DNA of 64,000 nt from Sipunculus nudus (taxonomy: Eukaryota; Annelida; Sipuncula; Golfingiida; Sipunculidae): positions 7,066,664 to 7,130,663 of the forward strand of contig CM049315.1 of the NCBI GenBank assembly GCA_026874595.1, read 5' to 3'. A program made the translations under genes and the position numbers. Shown here piece by piece: positions 51,932 to 62,455 of this stretch. Within the stretch, counting starts at the first letter, position 1. Each line of letters begins with the position of its first letter. The notes beneath the pieces were generated by a model. It was not told the DNA's origin, made no database searches, and saw only the letters and a program-made list of their open reading frames with translations.

Positions 51932-54824
51932 TTATATATAAAACAGTTTTCCTAAATATATATTTTAAAAGTTTAATAAACAGGACCAAACATTATTAAT
52001 TATGTTGTCACTAATTCTATATTGTTGTAATACCACTATTTGATACATCTATATAGAGGTATATCAAAATCATATTTAAAATTTAATTTGAACTCTTTAG
52101 AGAAATCTGATTTGACAGTTTTACCTTAATCATATCCCTTAATTTAGACTGAATACTGACTGGCACATGTTTATTATTTAACACAAATGATCAATTTGTC
52201 CCTGTGAAAAAGAGCTTTGTCAACCTAATACATCTTAGAATTAAGATGATTAAGCATTTATTCCACTGCAAACATAGTTGAAAACAGTATGTGTTATTTG
52301 ATATTACTGATGTTATTTTGGTAACAAGTTCAGCAGAAAAAAAATAAATTTGGGGTTTATTCAAGGAAATGAATCTAAAGAAATATTTTTCATATATTGA
52401 TGGTTATGATTCTGTAAATATTTTTTGGTATATTTATGGTAATGATTCAGTTAAAAAATATCAGGAAAGAACATACAACGGCAGAGCTCTGCAAGAGAAC
52501 CTACAAGATAACACTTTCTGTGTGGCAAAAGGGTCAAAAGACTTTACTGATGAGAGGAAATAAGCTAGACATAAGGTACACCTACAGCAGACTTAATTTC
52601 CCTTTGAGGAGACGGAAAGCCTCACGAATAGAACCTGGCAAGTATCCGCTCAATATAAGTCTCCCTGGTAATATTACCACAACGGTGAAAATTCTGGTTT
52701 CCTTTGTCCTCTTCTGCCTCATGTTAATCAACTCCCGCTTAGGTCAGAGTTGAAGGGACAATGACTTTCAGTATGAGGAATCTGATGTCAGACAGATAAA
52801 GGATTTTATTTACTACACAACCTGAAGAGCAGTGCCTGTGAAGAAAAAGTAAACCACCATCCTTGTGTGTCACAATCCCATATAGCGTGTGCTTACAATG
52901 TTAACATTCAACCATGACCTCATGGCCTTGACATTTAATTTTTGTTGTTCTGATCTTGACCTTAAGGTCTTCAGCTTTTTCAGCATATGTTGACATGCAA
53001 GGCAGTGTGGAAATAGTTGTTATATTTCAATTCATGTGACACACCCATTTATAAAAAAATAAGAAATCTGAATCATGGCTCTGTCGATGTACTTTTATTT
53101 ATATACTTTAATTGAAATGTTTTATTCAGCAAAGTGCATAAGAGACTGTATAAACTGTTTTAACTACCAGTCTGATCATACTTTATTGCCCATATGTCAA
53201 CGGATACTACCATAATTGGAAATAATGCTTTCAAAATACAATTCTCTTTTCACATTATTTAATTATTTTTTTTGGTGAGAAGCTGACATAAATCTTATGA
53301 TTTGATTGATGGTGGTTGTTATTATAATATCTACCAATTTTGTGGATATGATCTATTTTACAATTTTCTTTTCTAAAGATACAGAAATTATGATCTTTCC
53401 AAACTTATACTTACGATTTCACAATTACAGTATATGTAATGGATCTGTTAGTTATAATAATGTTGAGGGACAGGGTGTTTTGGTTAAGTCAAAGAAGCCT
53501 AAGTTACTACACTTGATCCATAATCCATTTATAGGGCAAAATGTATGTTAAGCCTAAAATGTATATTAGCTCTGAAGTCTTCAGAGTCTTGGCCAGGAGG
53601 TAATGTACAAATTTTATTAGATATTAATCAATAAATAAATATAATTATGCCAACAAATCCATTATGACCAAACTATATGGCCTGAAGTCAGGTGGAAAAA
53701 TAAATTTGTCTCTTAGTAATACTGAGAAAGAAGCACCAGAAGAATAAGATACAGGCTGCCTTTGAAATGGCATGCCGTGTGCTCAGTACAAATTAGACTG
53801 TGAAATGTTTAGTAATCAATATACAACATGAGACTGTGCAATAAATCTTGTGGCAGAACAGAGGATTTTCTTCTGTCCTGGTGAATAAACGTCTCCTGTT
53901 CATAGACAGGCTCAGACCTGTAGCTCTGTCAATATGCTACATCTTTGCAGCCACTGAACAATGTTGTTCTGGTGGAGCCTGTATTAGTACTGTGGGTAGT
54001 CTATATTCTACATGGGTTCTGGCTCATACAGAGTTTCCATGGCTCTTTGCATGAACTTGATGGACCAGACAAAACATTCAAATGTACCAGAGGTATGGCA
54101 CAAGGTAGAGTGAATATACCATACCCAATGTAGAATAATCAAACAGGATCATACTGGATTCTTTCCTTTATCCAGTTCAGTGTCAACATTTATTAATGAG
54201 GGTTAATTGCTTGGCCCAGATAAAAGCTCACACTTTTTGCAGACACTGCTTCCATAGCTTTTGCAATATCCTGTTAACAAAAAAAAAAAAAAAAACACAC
54301 ACCAACATATAGATAGGGGTGAAAACATGTCCTGCTTGGCGGAGGCTGGCTACACCATGATCTTGGTTTGTATTGTCAAACTTAATAAATGCCCTTTTAT
54401 TATTCTTTTATTATTTTGAAAAAAAAATGTGTGTGTTTAATCTGTTAGTTGACCTCTGATATCAACCATTGTTCTCCTGTCAATCATGAACAGACATTGA
54501 CCAACTGAAAGCAAGGCTGACCAGTATCTTTCACAAATGACTGAGTGAATATCATTTCCATACTTAATCCATAACAATTGGCCAGGCAGGTACAAATAGG
54601 CAAAAACAATTACAAAAAATACTGTCTGTCTCAACACAAACAGATTGTGAACTGAACTTTTTTATCAAATAGGATACATTACTGGTCAAAATATGACTGG
54701 CACTGGAGTAATCGTATCATAATTCAAATACATCAGAATAGATTAGAGTCTTGCACAGACAGATTTAAAATTTTAAATAGAAAGGTTTGGATTAGCTGAA
54801 TATTTCCAAAATAAAGTATTAATT
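51930..54824. other. Non-coding stretch
   Basis: AT-rich, no recognised exon. Two overlapping frames at 52369-52753 and others at 53848-54133 are not domain-like. An A17-18 run lies near 54278-54295. Confidence 0.4.
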
Positions 54825-56388
54825 AACAAGGGACCCATGGGTCACTGTGCTCAGCTGAAGGTAAAAATCTAAAATAATATCAAATAGAGATAAAGTCTGA
54901 GAGGAAGAGGCATGGTTGGTTGGTATGATTTGTTTGTATTGATGAGTAAGAAACTGTTGCAAATAACCTTTTGTGACCTGACCATGGGTTTTCTAATACT
55001 GAAAATGAAGCATGTGAACAGTTTGTGAACATAAGTTATGTATAACATCTAGGTATACTATTACCATGATAATTGGTTGGCTTTTTTTATAAATTGTTGA
55101 CAGTTCAGCAGCTTACACATTTGTTCAATAAGATCAATTTGTTTATAATATATTATTAAATATATATATTTTTTATTTTATAAAATGTACACAGTTGCAA
55201 TATACTGATTAAAAGTTCATTTACAATTACTAAATATTTTAAAACGGACAAACAGACTGGTAGACAAACAAAGCTGATCACTTTATCTCCCATACTACTG
55301 AGGCAGGAAAATAATAAAGCAAGTTTCAATTTGATCTTAATTTTTCATTATATCATATTTTTTTTAAAGTTAATAAATTGTAAACATTTGCAAGAAATAC
55401 TCGAAGACACTGTTAAACTTGTTAAATCGCCATTGTGATAATAAACTACTGTTTCAGTGTTGCAGCTAGTACTAAAACAACAAATTAAATGGAAACATTA
55501 TATATAAATACACGAGGTGCTATTTTAAACTTCTATATATTTTATTTTAATATGAGAATTACTGTACACATGTCACAGCAGGGGATCTCTCCCAGTGACC
55601 CATTACAAATCTGGTACCCTGGCTTGGCTAACCTCCAGTGAACAGAAGTGGCCTGCCTGAATCTGGGCGAAGCAAGTAAATACAAAAGAGCTTAAAAAAA
55701 ATAAAATAACTAGCCTCATTTTTAGCCTTTATTTTCAGATTTAAACAGATTAAATACTTATGTTTACATGCTGTGAAAATTAAATCACCAGTTCGTACAG
55801 GAAAAAAAGTGCCATGGTAAAAGTTTGGCAAAATTTAAGGTACTGATTTTATTTTTATGCTATTAACTTAAAAAAATTACAAAATTCTTATTTTCTTAAA
55901 ATCTTATTATAGGTATACAAGTGAATCTTGATTAAACAGAGTTATATATCTGAACCAAAGACTTAAGCTTTGATAATTATCATGTTAAGTGAGTAAATAT
56001 CTTTCCTGATATTTTACTAAGTGCGTTATGTTCAGGCCTATAACTTAAAGAAGTCACACAATACAGACTTAATTTTTGGCATGTATATAGGAAATATATA
56101 GGAAAATATTTATTGTAAATATTAAAAAATACAGATAAGTGGTTTTGATATAAGGCATTTCTATGGTGTGACAAAAGGTTTTAAATGGAAAATTTAGGGT
56201 TTTCCTTAATTTCTCTAATGAATGAAGTCGCAGTGACCCATTTTTTTGGTTTGGTAGGAGATTTCAGTATTCTGAATTTAGGATTTGTAAGTCAAACAGT
56301 ATTAAAAATGTGCCAGTATAACAGATGGACAGATGATGGACAATGGACCGTACCTATAGCTCAGATGACTTATATTCAGCTGAGCTAA
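54825..56388 (-). mobile_element. Helentron/HINE-like element, copy B (inverted)
   Basis: On the minus strand it starts TTAGCTCAGCTGA (56376-56388), followed by AGTCAT, CTGAGCTATAG and GTCCATTGTCCATC in the same order as the copy A head. It ends with GCTCAGCTG's inverse (54849-54857 on plus), the 12-bp palindrome GACCCATGGGTC (54832-54843) and CTTGTT (54830-54825). The AGGTCA-type tandem core of copy A is absent and the interior is AT-rich and diverged. At 1564 bp it is shorter than copy A, so only the ends define the family. Confidence 0.7.
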
Positions 56389-57062
56389 TAAAAAGCATTA
56401 TGGTAAATTTTTATAACAAATGAGTTTGTCTCTCTTTATATTTTAAAAAGTAATTGTCAGATAACTGCACTGATGCATTGTTAGGAAAGCTAAAGGAAAA
56501 GAAATGCTCAAGGAAATTAGAGCATTGTTACAGTAATGATATGCAAACTGTATGTTCCTGAATAATTTATTGAGTACACCTGTTCTGATTGGCCAAGGTG
56601 ATGGGAGCCCACCTGGAAGACTTTAAGTCAATACCCATTGACACAAGGTGTTTATTGAGCACCCTGCATCCTTATTTATATGCCTCAACTGTAGCAGTGC
56701 ATGAATAAATAATTTATCCAGCACAGGCTATTGATACTGCAGTCTCTGTCTTCCCCAAACAAAACCAAGTGTCTGCCTTGTGACTGAGACAACAAGGCCT
56801 GCATTGACTGGTTTCCCTTAACCCAGCTCCTGCACCACATTTTACTAATTCGTTAAAATGAAGATTACCAGTTGGAGTCATCTTATTCTATATTTGTACT
56901 TGCAGGTGGTCGGTTGCTGCACTTTTTGAAGGCTGCCAGAGCTGAGTGCAAGTTGCTGTCAGATATAATTGGACCTACTGATAGATTCATGTCACGTCAC
57001 ATGACAGGACTAAAGTGTCTTCCCTGACGTCTCAAAAATCAACAAGCTGATAAATTGCAGCT
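56389..57062. other. Upstream flank of the LRR-Ig gene
   Basis: Unique DNA between element copy B and the splice acceptor. GTCACGTCACATGAC at 56991-57005 combines a CRE-like ACGTCA and an E-box-like CACATGAC in a near-palindrome. If the gene lacks an upstream exon, this could be proximal promoter; otherwise it is intronic. No TATA box at a useful distance. Confidence 0.25.
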
Positions 57063-57106
57063 CCTAACTTCACACCTATAGATGCGGTCATCTCTTGTTC
57101 TAACAG
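57063..57106 (+). other. Candidate branch point and 3' splice site of the LRR-Ig gene
   Basis: A TCCTAAC branch-point match at about 57062-57068 precedes a pyrimidine-rich TCTCTTGTTCTAACAG ending at 57106, with the branch A about 39 nt from the AG. The coding exon would then start at 57107 with ~635 nt of 5' UTR. A weaker acceptor (TTGTACTTGCAG) ends at 56905. Vertebrate LRR-Ig genes often have one coding exon behind non-coding 5' exons, which fits. No matching donor could be assigned from sequence alone. Confidence 0.5.
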
Positions 57107-57741
57107 GCTGTTGACGAGGAGAAAGGTGCGCAATGGATTTAGTGTTCCTGTCTGAAAAAATTATCAAGCAGTACATCTACAAAGTACAGGCAGCTGCTTC
57201 CCGTGTCTAGTTCAAGAATATAAATCCTGTAAAGTGTGTCAAGAGTTGAATGTCAAAAGGGCAGGCAGAATCATCAAATGTGTCAACACTGTATTGTCAG
57301 CAGATCATAAATTGTGCCATCCTTAAACATTCATCACATCAAACCTGGATTGTCAGTCTGTCAACGTATTTAAAGTTGCACCTATGTTTTAAAATAGCTA
57401 CTTGTACAGATCTGTATTGTTGAAGACACATCTGATGGATATACCAGCTAATATTATTGATTTATGCAAAGGGATGCTGCTTTGACAATCTTGTATTTCA
57501 AGTGGATTACAAATTGAAAGCTCCCCTTTGTATTCTGAATGGTACACTGCAAAAGGGGATTGATTTTGCCAAGAATTGCCTGGTGGCCCTGGAATCAATA
57601 CTGCATTCAGGATAATAAAGTCACAGAATAAAAGAGAATTTCATGACACTGTTTTGGATGAGTAGTGCAATTGGATATGACTACTGTCTTTATGAGTGAG
57701 TGATAAGCCCATCTGAATTTGGCTCAAATTACAAATGTCTC
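57107..57741 (+). other. Probable 5' UTR of the LRR-Ig gene
   Basis: This stretch between the best acceptor and the first in-frame ATG contains several out-of-frame upstream ATGs and stops in all frames, including TGA at 57697-57699 in the coding frame. No domain-like translation is seen. If transcribed as drawn, the upstream ATGs could dampen translation; that is an inference. Confidence 0.4.
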
Positions 57742-60495
57742 ATGTTACGCAAGCTCAAACAAGCTCTCTTCCAAATGCCAAACTTGTGCAAAGCAGGTTC
57801 CTTATGGCTTGGATTGGTGGTAGTGCTAGCATTCCTGATTGGTCATAATGTGAGTAAAGAACAGCAACTTTGTTCTTATATAACTCGATTAGGTGACCAT
57901 GAAGGCCATTGTGAGAAAAAGAACTTGAAGAAGATTCCCTCCTTAGAGGTGAACATAGAATCTTTATTTTTTCAACATAACAAATTAGATAAACTTGAAG
58001 CAAATGAATTTTCCAAATACCAAAGACTAAAGAAATTAGACTTGGAGAATAATTCAATTTCTGAAATAAATGGAGATGCTTTCAAGCATGTGTATCTGCA
58101 GGAATTAAAATTAGATTACAATAAGTTGGATTTCATACCTACCCTAGCATTTGAGCATGCCAGCTCACTTCGGACACTGAGTCTTGCACACAATAAAATT
58201 AGGAATATATCTCAAGATGCATTCAAGAATCTTCCGAATTTGGAAAAGCTCAATTTGGCTGGATGCTGGATATCCTTCGTCCATCCATTGGCATTTAAAA
58301 ATCTTGCACACCTTAAGACACTCAGTCTTGTGGAAAACAGGTTAAATTCACTGGATCCTGAGATGGAAAAGAATCTCCCAGGGTCTCTGAGTACGTTCAG
58401 AGTTGCAAGAAATCCATGGCATTGTAACTGTCATCTACGATGGTTACGTAAGTGGTTAAACAAATCCAAAATCAACTGGGATTTTGTTAACACCCCAGTG
58501 TGTTCAGGACCAATAATTTTGAATGGTGTTGAATGGAAAAACCTGTCTCCAGAAAAGTTTGTCTGTGCAAGCCGTATCATATCAAACAGTAGCACAATAA
58601 TTGAATTAGAAAACAGTCGTAATGTGACTTTGATCTGTAGGGTGTACGGGGATCCTGACCCCAGCATAACATGGCACAAGGGAACCAGTGTTTTAATGAA
58701 ACACCCTGGTACTGGGAATAAATACAGCTTAGAACAAAGTGGTCGTACACATATCACAAGTATTCTTACGATTTGGGACCTCAAGAAAACTGATACTGGA
58801 GATTACAAGTGTATTGCAAAGAACTCTGGTGGGAGTGCAGAAGTTACATATCGTGTCACAATTCAGCCATATGGTGAAGACCCGGATAAGGAATCCAAGA
58901 AAGCATTAAAACTTAGTACAGAGCTTTTGATTGCAATTTGTGTTGCTGGTGGTGGATTTGTACTAATTTTGATTGTAATAATAGTATGTGTTATACGATA
59001 TAAGGATCAACGCAGACATGCATATAGAGTTAGAGACTATAAGAAAGATCCTAAAAAGAAAAAGAAGCAAGAATCATGTGCCAGCCAACCAGCTGAAGGT
59101 CTCTTAGATAAAAAAGAAGAAAAGAGAGAATTATTAGCAAATGATGCCAAGCCAAGTCGTAGAGAAAATCCACTACATGGGCCAGAGAAAGCAGAGAGTA
59201 CAAGCACAGATGAGTATCAGTTCAGAATGAAAATATTTATGAGTGGAGAGAAGGAACCCTCAAGTCAGATGGATTCTGACCGTGAAGAAAGTGGATATGA
59301 TAACCCAGAAGTAACAAAGACTGAAAGGCTAAAGCAAAATCATATAAACAGAGGTGCCACACCAGATCTAATTCGTAATGGCAGCCAAGAAAGTTCACTG
59401 GCTGAAACACAAAGTAGGGATAGTGAAAGTGATGTGAAAGTAGTTGTCCCACCTGCAACAAGTGAAAAACAAGATAGGTTGAGCAGTTCAGACCGTAGTA
59501 CCCCAGACAGAATAGCAGAGGGCATTGCAAAGAAATTAAGTGCAGGTAAGCCTGTACGATTTGTGATAGAATCTGAAGACTCAGGGAGTTCTGATAGTGA
59601 TAAACTTATAAAAGATAGGACTAAGAAACCATCACCTCACAAACAGAAGGCTCCAGTGTCCAAAGCCGGAACAAGTGGGTCAGGATCGGGGTCAGGTTCA
59701 CGGTCAGATATTTCAAGGTCAAGGTCAGACACTGAGTCACCATCAAGTGAACTGTCAGTTGACAGTGTGATCAGAGTTGACCAAAGTGGGAAACATACAG
59801 TAATTTCGAAACCTAAAGAACAAATAGGAAGGCGACTTCAAGGGCATCCAAATTCTTCTCTAAAACATGATTCATCTGACAGTCCACACCACTCAAACCC
59901 TACCTCTCCCATGCATAGTGACAGTTCTCAGGAAGGCAGAAAAGGCACACAGAAAACCCTGTCACCAAACAGTCCTAAGTCAGGGGCGACCAGCCCCTGC
60001 TTGCCAAGAGCCGTGAATGGAGGAAGTCCACACCTGTCCCAGCACCAAGCTGCAAAACATCGACCTGGTTCACAAACAGGTAATGCTACAAGTCCAAAAC
60101 ACATTCCCAACGCAAACACACTGCCTCGTAGCACAAGTCCACGGCCGCCTGGTGGGAAACCAAGTGTGCGATCACCTGTAAGTCCTGATCAGTTGCGAAA
60201 ACCTGGTGCTTGGGTGGGTTGCAGCCCGTCCACCCCCATGCAACCAGTACACCAGCCCCGCGGCGCCAATGTGCCCGCTGTTCACGTTGCTCAACCCGTC
60301 ATCAGCGGTGCTAGGCCTGATACTGTGGTCGTCCCTGCCAGCCCACGAAGGCAGGATAAGCACGCTGCACAACATCAACGTAAGAAAGCCCATGCCCAGA
60401 GTAGTGCCAAAGCCAACGGGGCATCAAGCCCAACCCACAAACCTGAGAAATACCCAGGCGTAGGAATAAAAGATGAGTTTGGTACTGCTGTATAG
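57742..60495 (+). CDS. Kekkon/LRRC24-like LRR-Ig transmembrane protein (917 aa, single coding exon)
   Basis: This is a type I cell-surface protein, likely an adhesion or signalling co-receptor. Seen in order: hydrophobic signal segment 21-34; two N-cap cysteines (C44, C57); six LRRs (about 72-95, 96-118, 119-142, 143-166, 167-190, 191-215); LRR C-cap 224-275 with the NPWxCxC start and C228, C230, C254, C275; one Ig domain 279-375 (C299, W311, DxGxYxC ending at C357); TM helix 395-418; a basic juxtamembrane stretch; and a long Ser/Pro-rich tail. The tail holds a YDNP (pYxN) motif at 519-522, a Gly-Ser run at 645-653 and C-terminal GTAV, a class I PDZ ligand. An in-frame TGA at 57697-57699 closes the frame upstream. 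57742 is the first ATG; ATG 57775 (Met12) gives a more typical signal peptide and is a real alternative, and both have weak start contexts. LRR-LRRCT-Ig-TM order with a PDZ-ended tail is known for Drosophila Kekkons; vertebrate LRRC24, AMIGO and LINGO are related architectures. The exact orthology is uncertain. Confidence 0.93.
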   Translation: MLRKLKQALFQMPNLCKAGSLWLGLVVVLAFLIGHNVSKEQQLCSYITRLGDHEGHCEKKNLKKIPSLEVNIESLFFQHNKLDKLEANEFSKYQRLKKLDLENNSISEINGDAFKHVYLQELKLDYNKLDFIPTLAFEHASSLRTLSLAHNKIRNISQDAFKNLPNLEKLNLAGCWISFVHPLAFKNLAHLKTLSLVENRLNSLDPEMEKNLPGSLSTFRVARNPWHCNCHLRWLRKWLNKSKINWDFVNTPVCSGPIILNGVEWKNLSPEKFVCASRIISNSSTIIELENSRNVTLICRVYGDPDPSITWHKGTSVLMKHPGTGNKYSLEQSGRTHITSILTIWDLKKTDTGDYKCIAKNSGGSAEVTYRVTIQPYGEDPDKESKKALKLSTELLIAICVAGGGFVLILIVIIVCVIRYKDQRRHAYRVRDYKKDPKKKKKQESCASQPAEGLLDKKEEKRELLANDAKPSRRENPLHGPEKAESTSTDEYQFRMKIFMSGEKEPSSQMDSDREESGYDNPEVTKTERLKQNHINRGATPDLIRNGSQESSLAETQSRDSESDVKVVVPPATSEKQDRLSSSDRSTPDRIAEGIAKKLSAGKPVRFVIESEDSGSSDSDKLIKDRTKKPSPHKQKAPVSKAGTSGSGSGSGSRSDISRSRSDTESPSSELSVDSVIRVDQSGKHTVISKPKEQIGRRLQGHPNSSLKHDSSDSPHHSNPTSPMHSDSSQEGRKGTQKTLSPNSPKSGATSPCLPRAVNGGSPHLSQHQAAKHRPGSQTGNATSPKHIPNANTLPRSTSPRPPGGKPSVRSPVSPDQLRKPGAWVGCSPSTPMQPVHQPRGANVPAVHVAQPVISGARPDTVVVPASPRRQDKHAAQHQRKKAHAQSSAKANGASSPTHKPEKYPGVGIKDEFGTAV

Positions 60496-60539
60496 CACAC
60501 AGAGTTCTCATGGCATTGAGCTGTTTTACAACTGTAGAT

Positions 60540-60893
60540 TGAAAAGTGAAAGTTGAGTGGAATTAATCAACTATACAAGGTTAGTGAATGTTTCACTGAA
60601 TTCATTATAAATCAACATACAGGGGATACTGAATGCTGAGTGACATCAATCACAAGTCCCTTCTTAATGTAGGTGTGGTTGTTGTGTTGCACTATTACAA
60701 CAATCAATCAACAGTGGAAAATGGTGTGGTGATATAGTCAGCAATCCCTGACACATGGTTGGTGGTGAAAATTGCACTGAATTAGTCAACAATTAATGTA
60801 CAGTGGACCGTGAATGCTGCAGGCATTTAGTCAACAACACTGTAAAATTGATGGTGGATGTTGAGCTAAATTAGACAACAATCACTGTACTAT
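60540..60893 (+). repeat. Decayed ~43-48 bp tandem repeat in the proximal 3' UTR
   Basis: A theme of GTGAATG..TGCACTGAATTAGTCAACAATCA..GTACAGTGGA recurs about seven or eight times with many substitutions and small indels. The clearest units lie at about 60768-60893, where TAGTCAACAA, TAGTCAACAA and TAGACAACAA appear at 42-48 bp steps. It starts within 50 bp of the stop codon, so it is very likely transcribed with the gene. Confidence 0.55.
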
Positions 60894-62428
60894 AAAAAGA
60901 CAATAGCAACAGAGCTCTTTGGTGCATTTGTCCTTGGCTATTCTGGCTTTTGTGCACAAGGTGCCTTTAGTTTCAGTGTTGTGGCCAATACAGTGTGCAA
61001 GTCAAAGTCAATCTGTGCTTAACTCCTACAGGTGTGTATATTGTTTAAAAGATAAAGACCGTTATGGATCTGGACCTAATGAATAACTTACAATTTGTAC
61101 ACACTGAAGCAATGAATGAAAGGTCGGTCAAAGCCGAGTGTGGAAACTATGCATACAAATTAAAATGGAATAAGGAAATAGCAGAATAATGAAACAAGAA
61201 GCAATTTTTATGTACTGTCCAAAAGTGACATTCATGAATTTCTGTAGAAATTTAGGAAGGTTTTTTAAAAGGTGGTATTACTGTATATGACTTTCTTAAG
61301 AAGAAAAAAACCTGATTTTCTTTGAACCCTTGACTGATCAGAATTGGCTCAATTTAATGGATTAATGTAATATGATATAACAGTTCATATTTTTGTGCAC
61401 TTATGAAGAAACTAATTAACAATATGAGTTGTGATTGCTGTGACAGCCTGTGAATACCTACTCAGGTCCAGTAGACAAACATGTTTACGTATGTAATTGT
61501 AGTAGGCAGAATGTATACAAAGTATGCTACATTCAGTGTTCTGTATAGACCTATTAGCCAGCAGTCTGACATGCTACTGTTTGCAGCTTTCAGTAGACTG
61601 TAGCCCATGCATTAAGACAGCACTGGATTTAATATCTGGGCTTAAAGCAGCATCAACTTGTTTACACATAGGTTTATTTTCACATAAAATGTTAAAAAAT
61701 AGAAATAACATTTGTGAAACAATGGTACTGTTGGTAATTTGTATTATTAACAATTGAAAATGGTATATTTGTATTGGAACATTAAAAATTATGTATCTTT
61801 TCAAATGTGTGTACTGTGAAATGTCCTTTGTGATAACAGTTATATAAGTCCATGGACTGTCAAACTTTGACAAACTTGAGAATACATGGGACATTTCAAA
61901 TAATTGTACAAACAAACATACCCACAAAAAAGGGATTTAGAGTTAATAGCATTTCAGAGATAAAATTAGTTATTGTGTGACATTTTTTATCAACCCTTAT
62001 GAAATGATTTGTAGTTTTGTTCTCATATTTATTTGATAGCAAAACTTTCTAGAAAAATAAGGTAATTTGTAAAACATAAGAAATAAATATAAAACCCATA
62101 ATAACTGGAATTTGTTGTTGAGATTCTCTGCAAGTTATTAATATATATATATAAATATTGAATTATGACCTTTGTTAAGATAACAACATGTTCACCAAAA
62201 TATACATTGCTTAAATGTATAAAGTCACTGAAATTTATTATATGGATTGTGAGTCCACTGACCTCCAATTGGACAAATGATTATCACAATTTGCTTAAAA
62301 GTCAAAGACAGAATCAGTTATAATTTTCAGCTAGATGTATAATCAAATGTCAGTTACATCTCCAAAGAAAAGAACATAATGCACATTTCATTTTTAACTG
62401 TATTATGTTCAAATGAATACATTGTTAC

Positions 62429-62434
62429 AATAAA
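62429..62434 (+). promoter_or_regulatory. Candidate polyadenylation signal (AATAAA)
   Basis: The canonical hexamer AATAAA is followed within 5-20 nt by GTGATGGTTGGGGGAGG, a G/T-rich stretch of the kind that promotes cleavage. It would end a ~1.95 kb 3' UTR. Other AATAAA hexamers occur nearby in this AT-rich DNA, so this is a preferred candidate only. Confidence 0.4.
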
Positions 62435-62455
62435 GTGATGGTTGGGGGAGGATAG

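Larger units (their letters stand above)
60496..62455 (+). other. Probable 3' UTR of the LRR-Ig gene
   Basis: AT-rich sequence after the TAG stop, without coding frames of note. Its proximal part is a decayed tandem repeat. AAATAAA at about 62081-62087 and AATAAA at 62429-62434 are possible poly(A) signals; the second is favoured by the G/T-rich run just downstream. The true end is unknown. Confidence 0.45.

Noticed and set aside
57700-57741. Fourteen extra N-terminal residues from a GTG at 57700
   Set aside because: Animal nuclear genes normally start at ATG; the GTG directly follows an in-frame TGA. The first ATG, 57742, was used instead.
57755-60511. Minus-strand open frames overlapping the LRR-Ig gene
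   Set aside because: They are shadows of the plus-strand coding sequence with no independent features.
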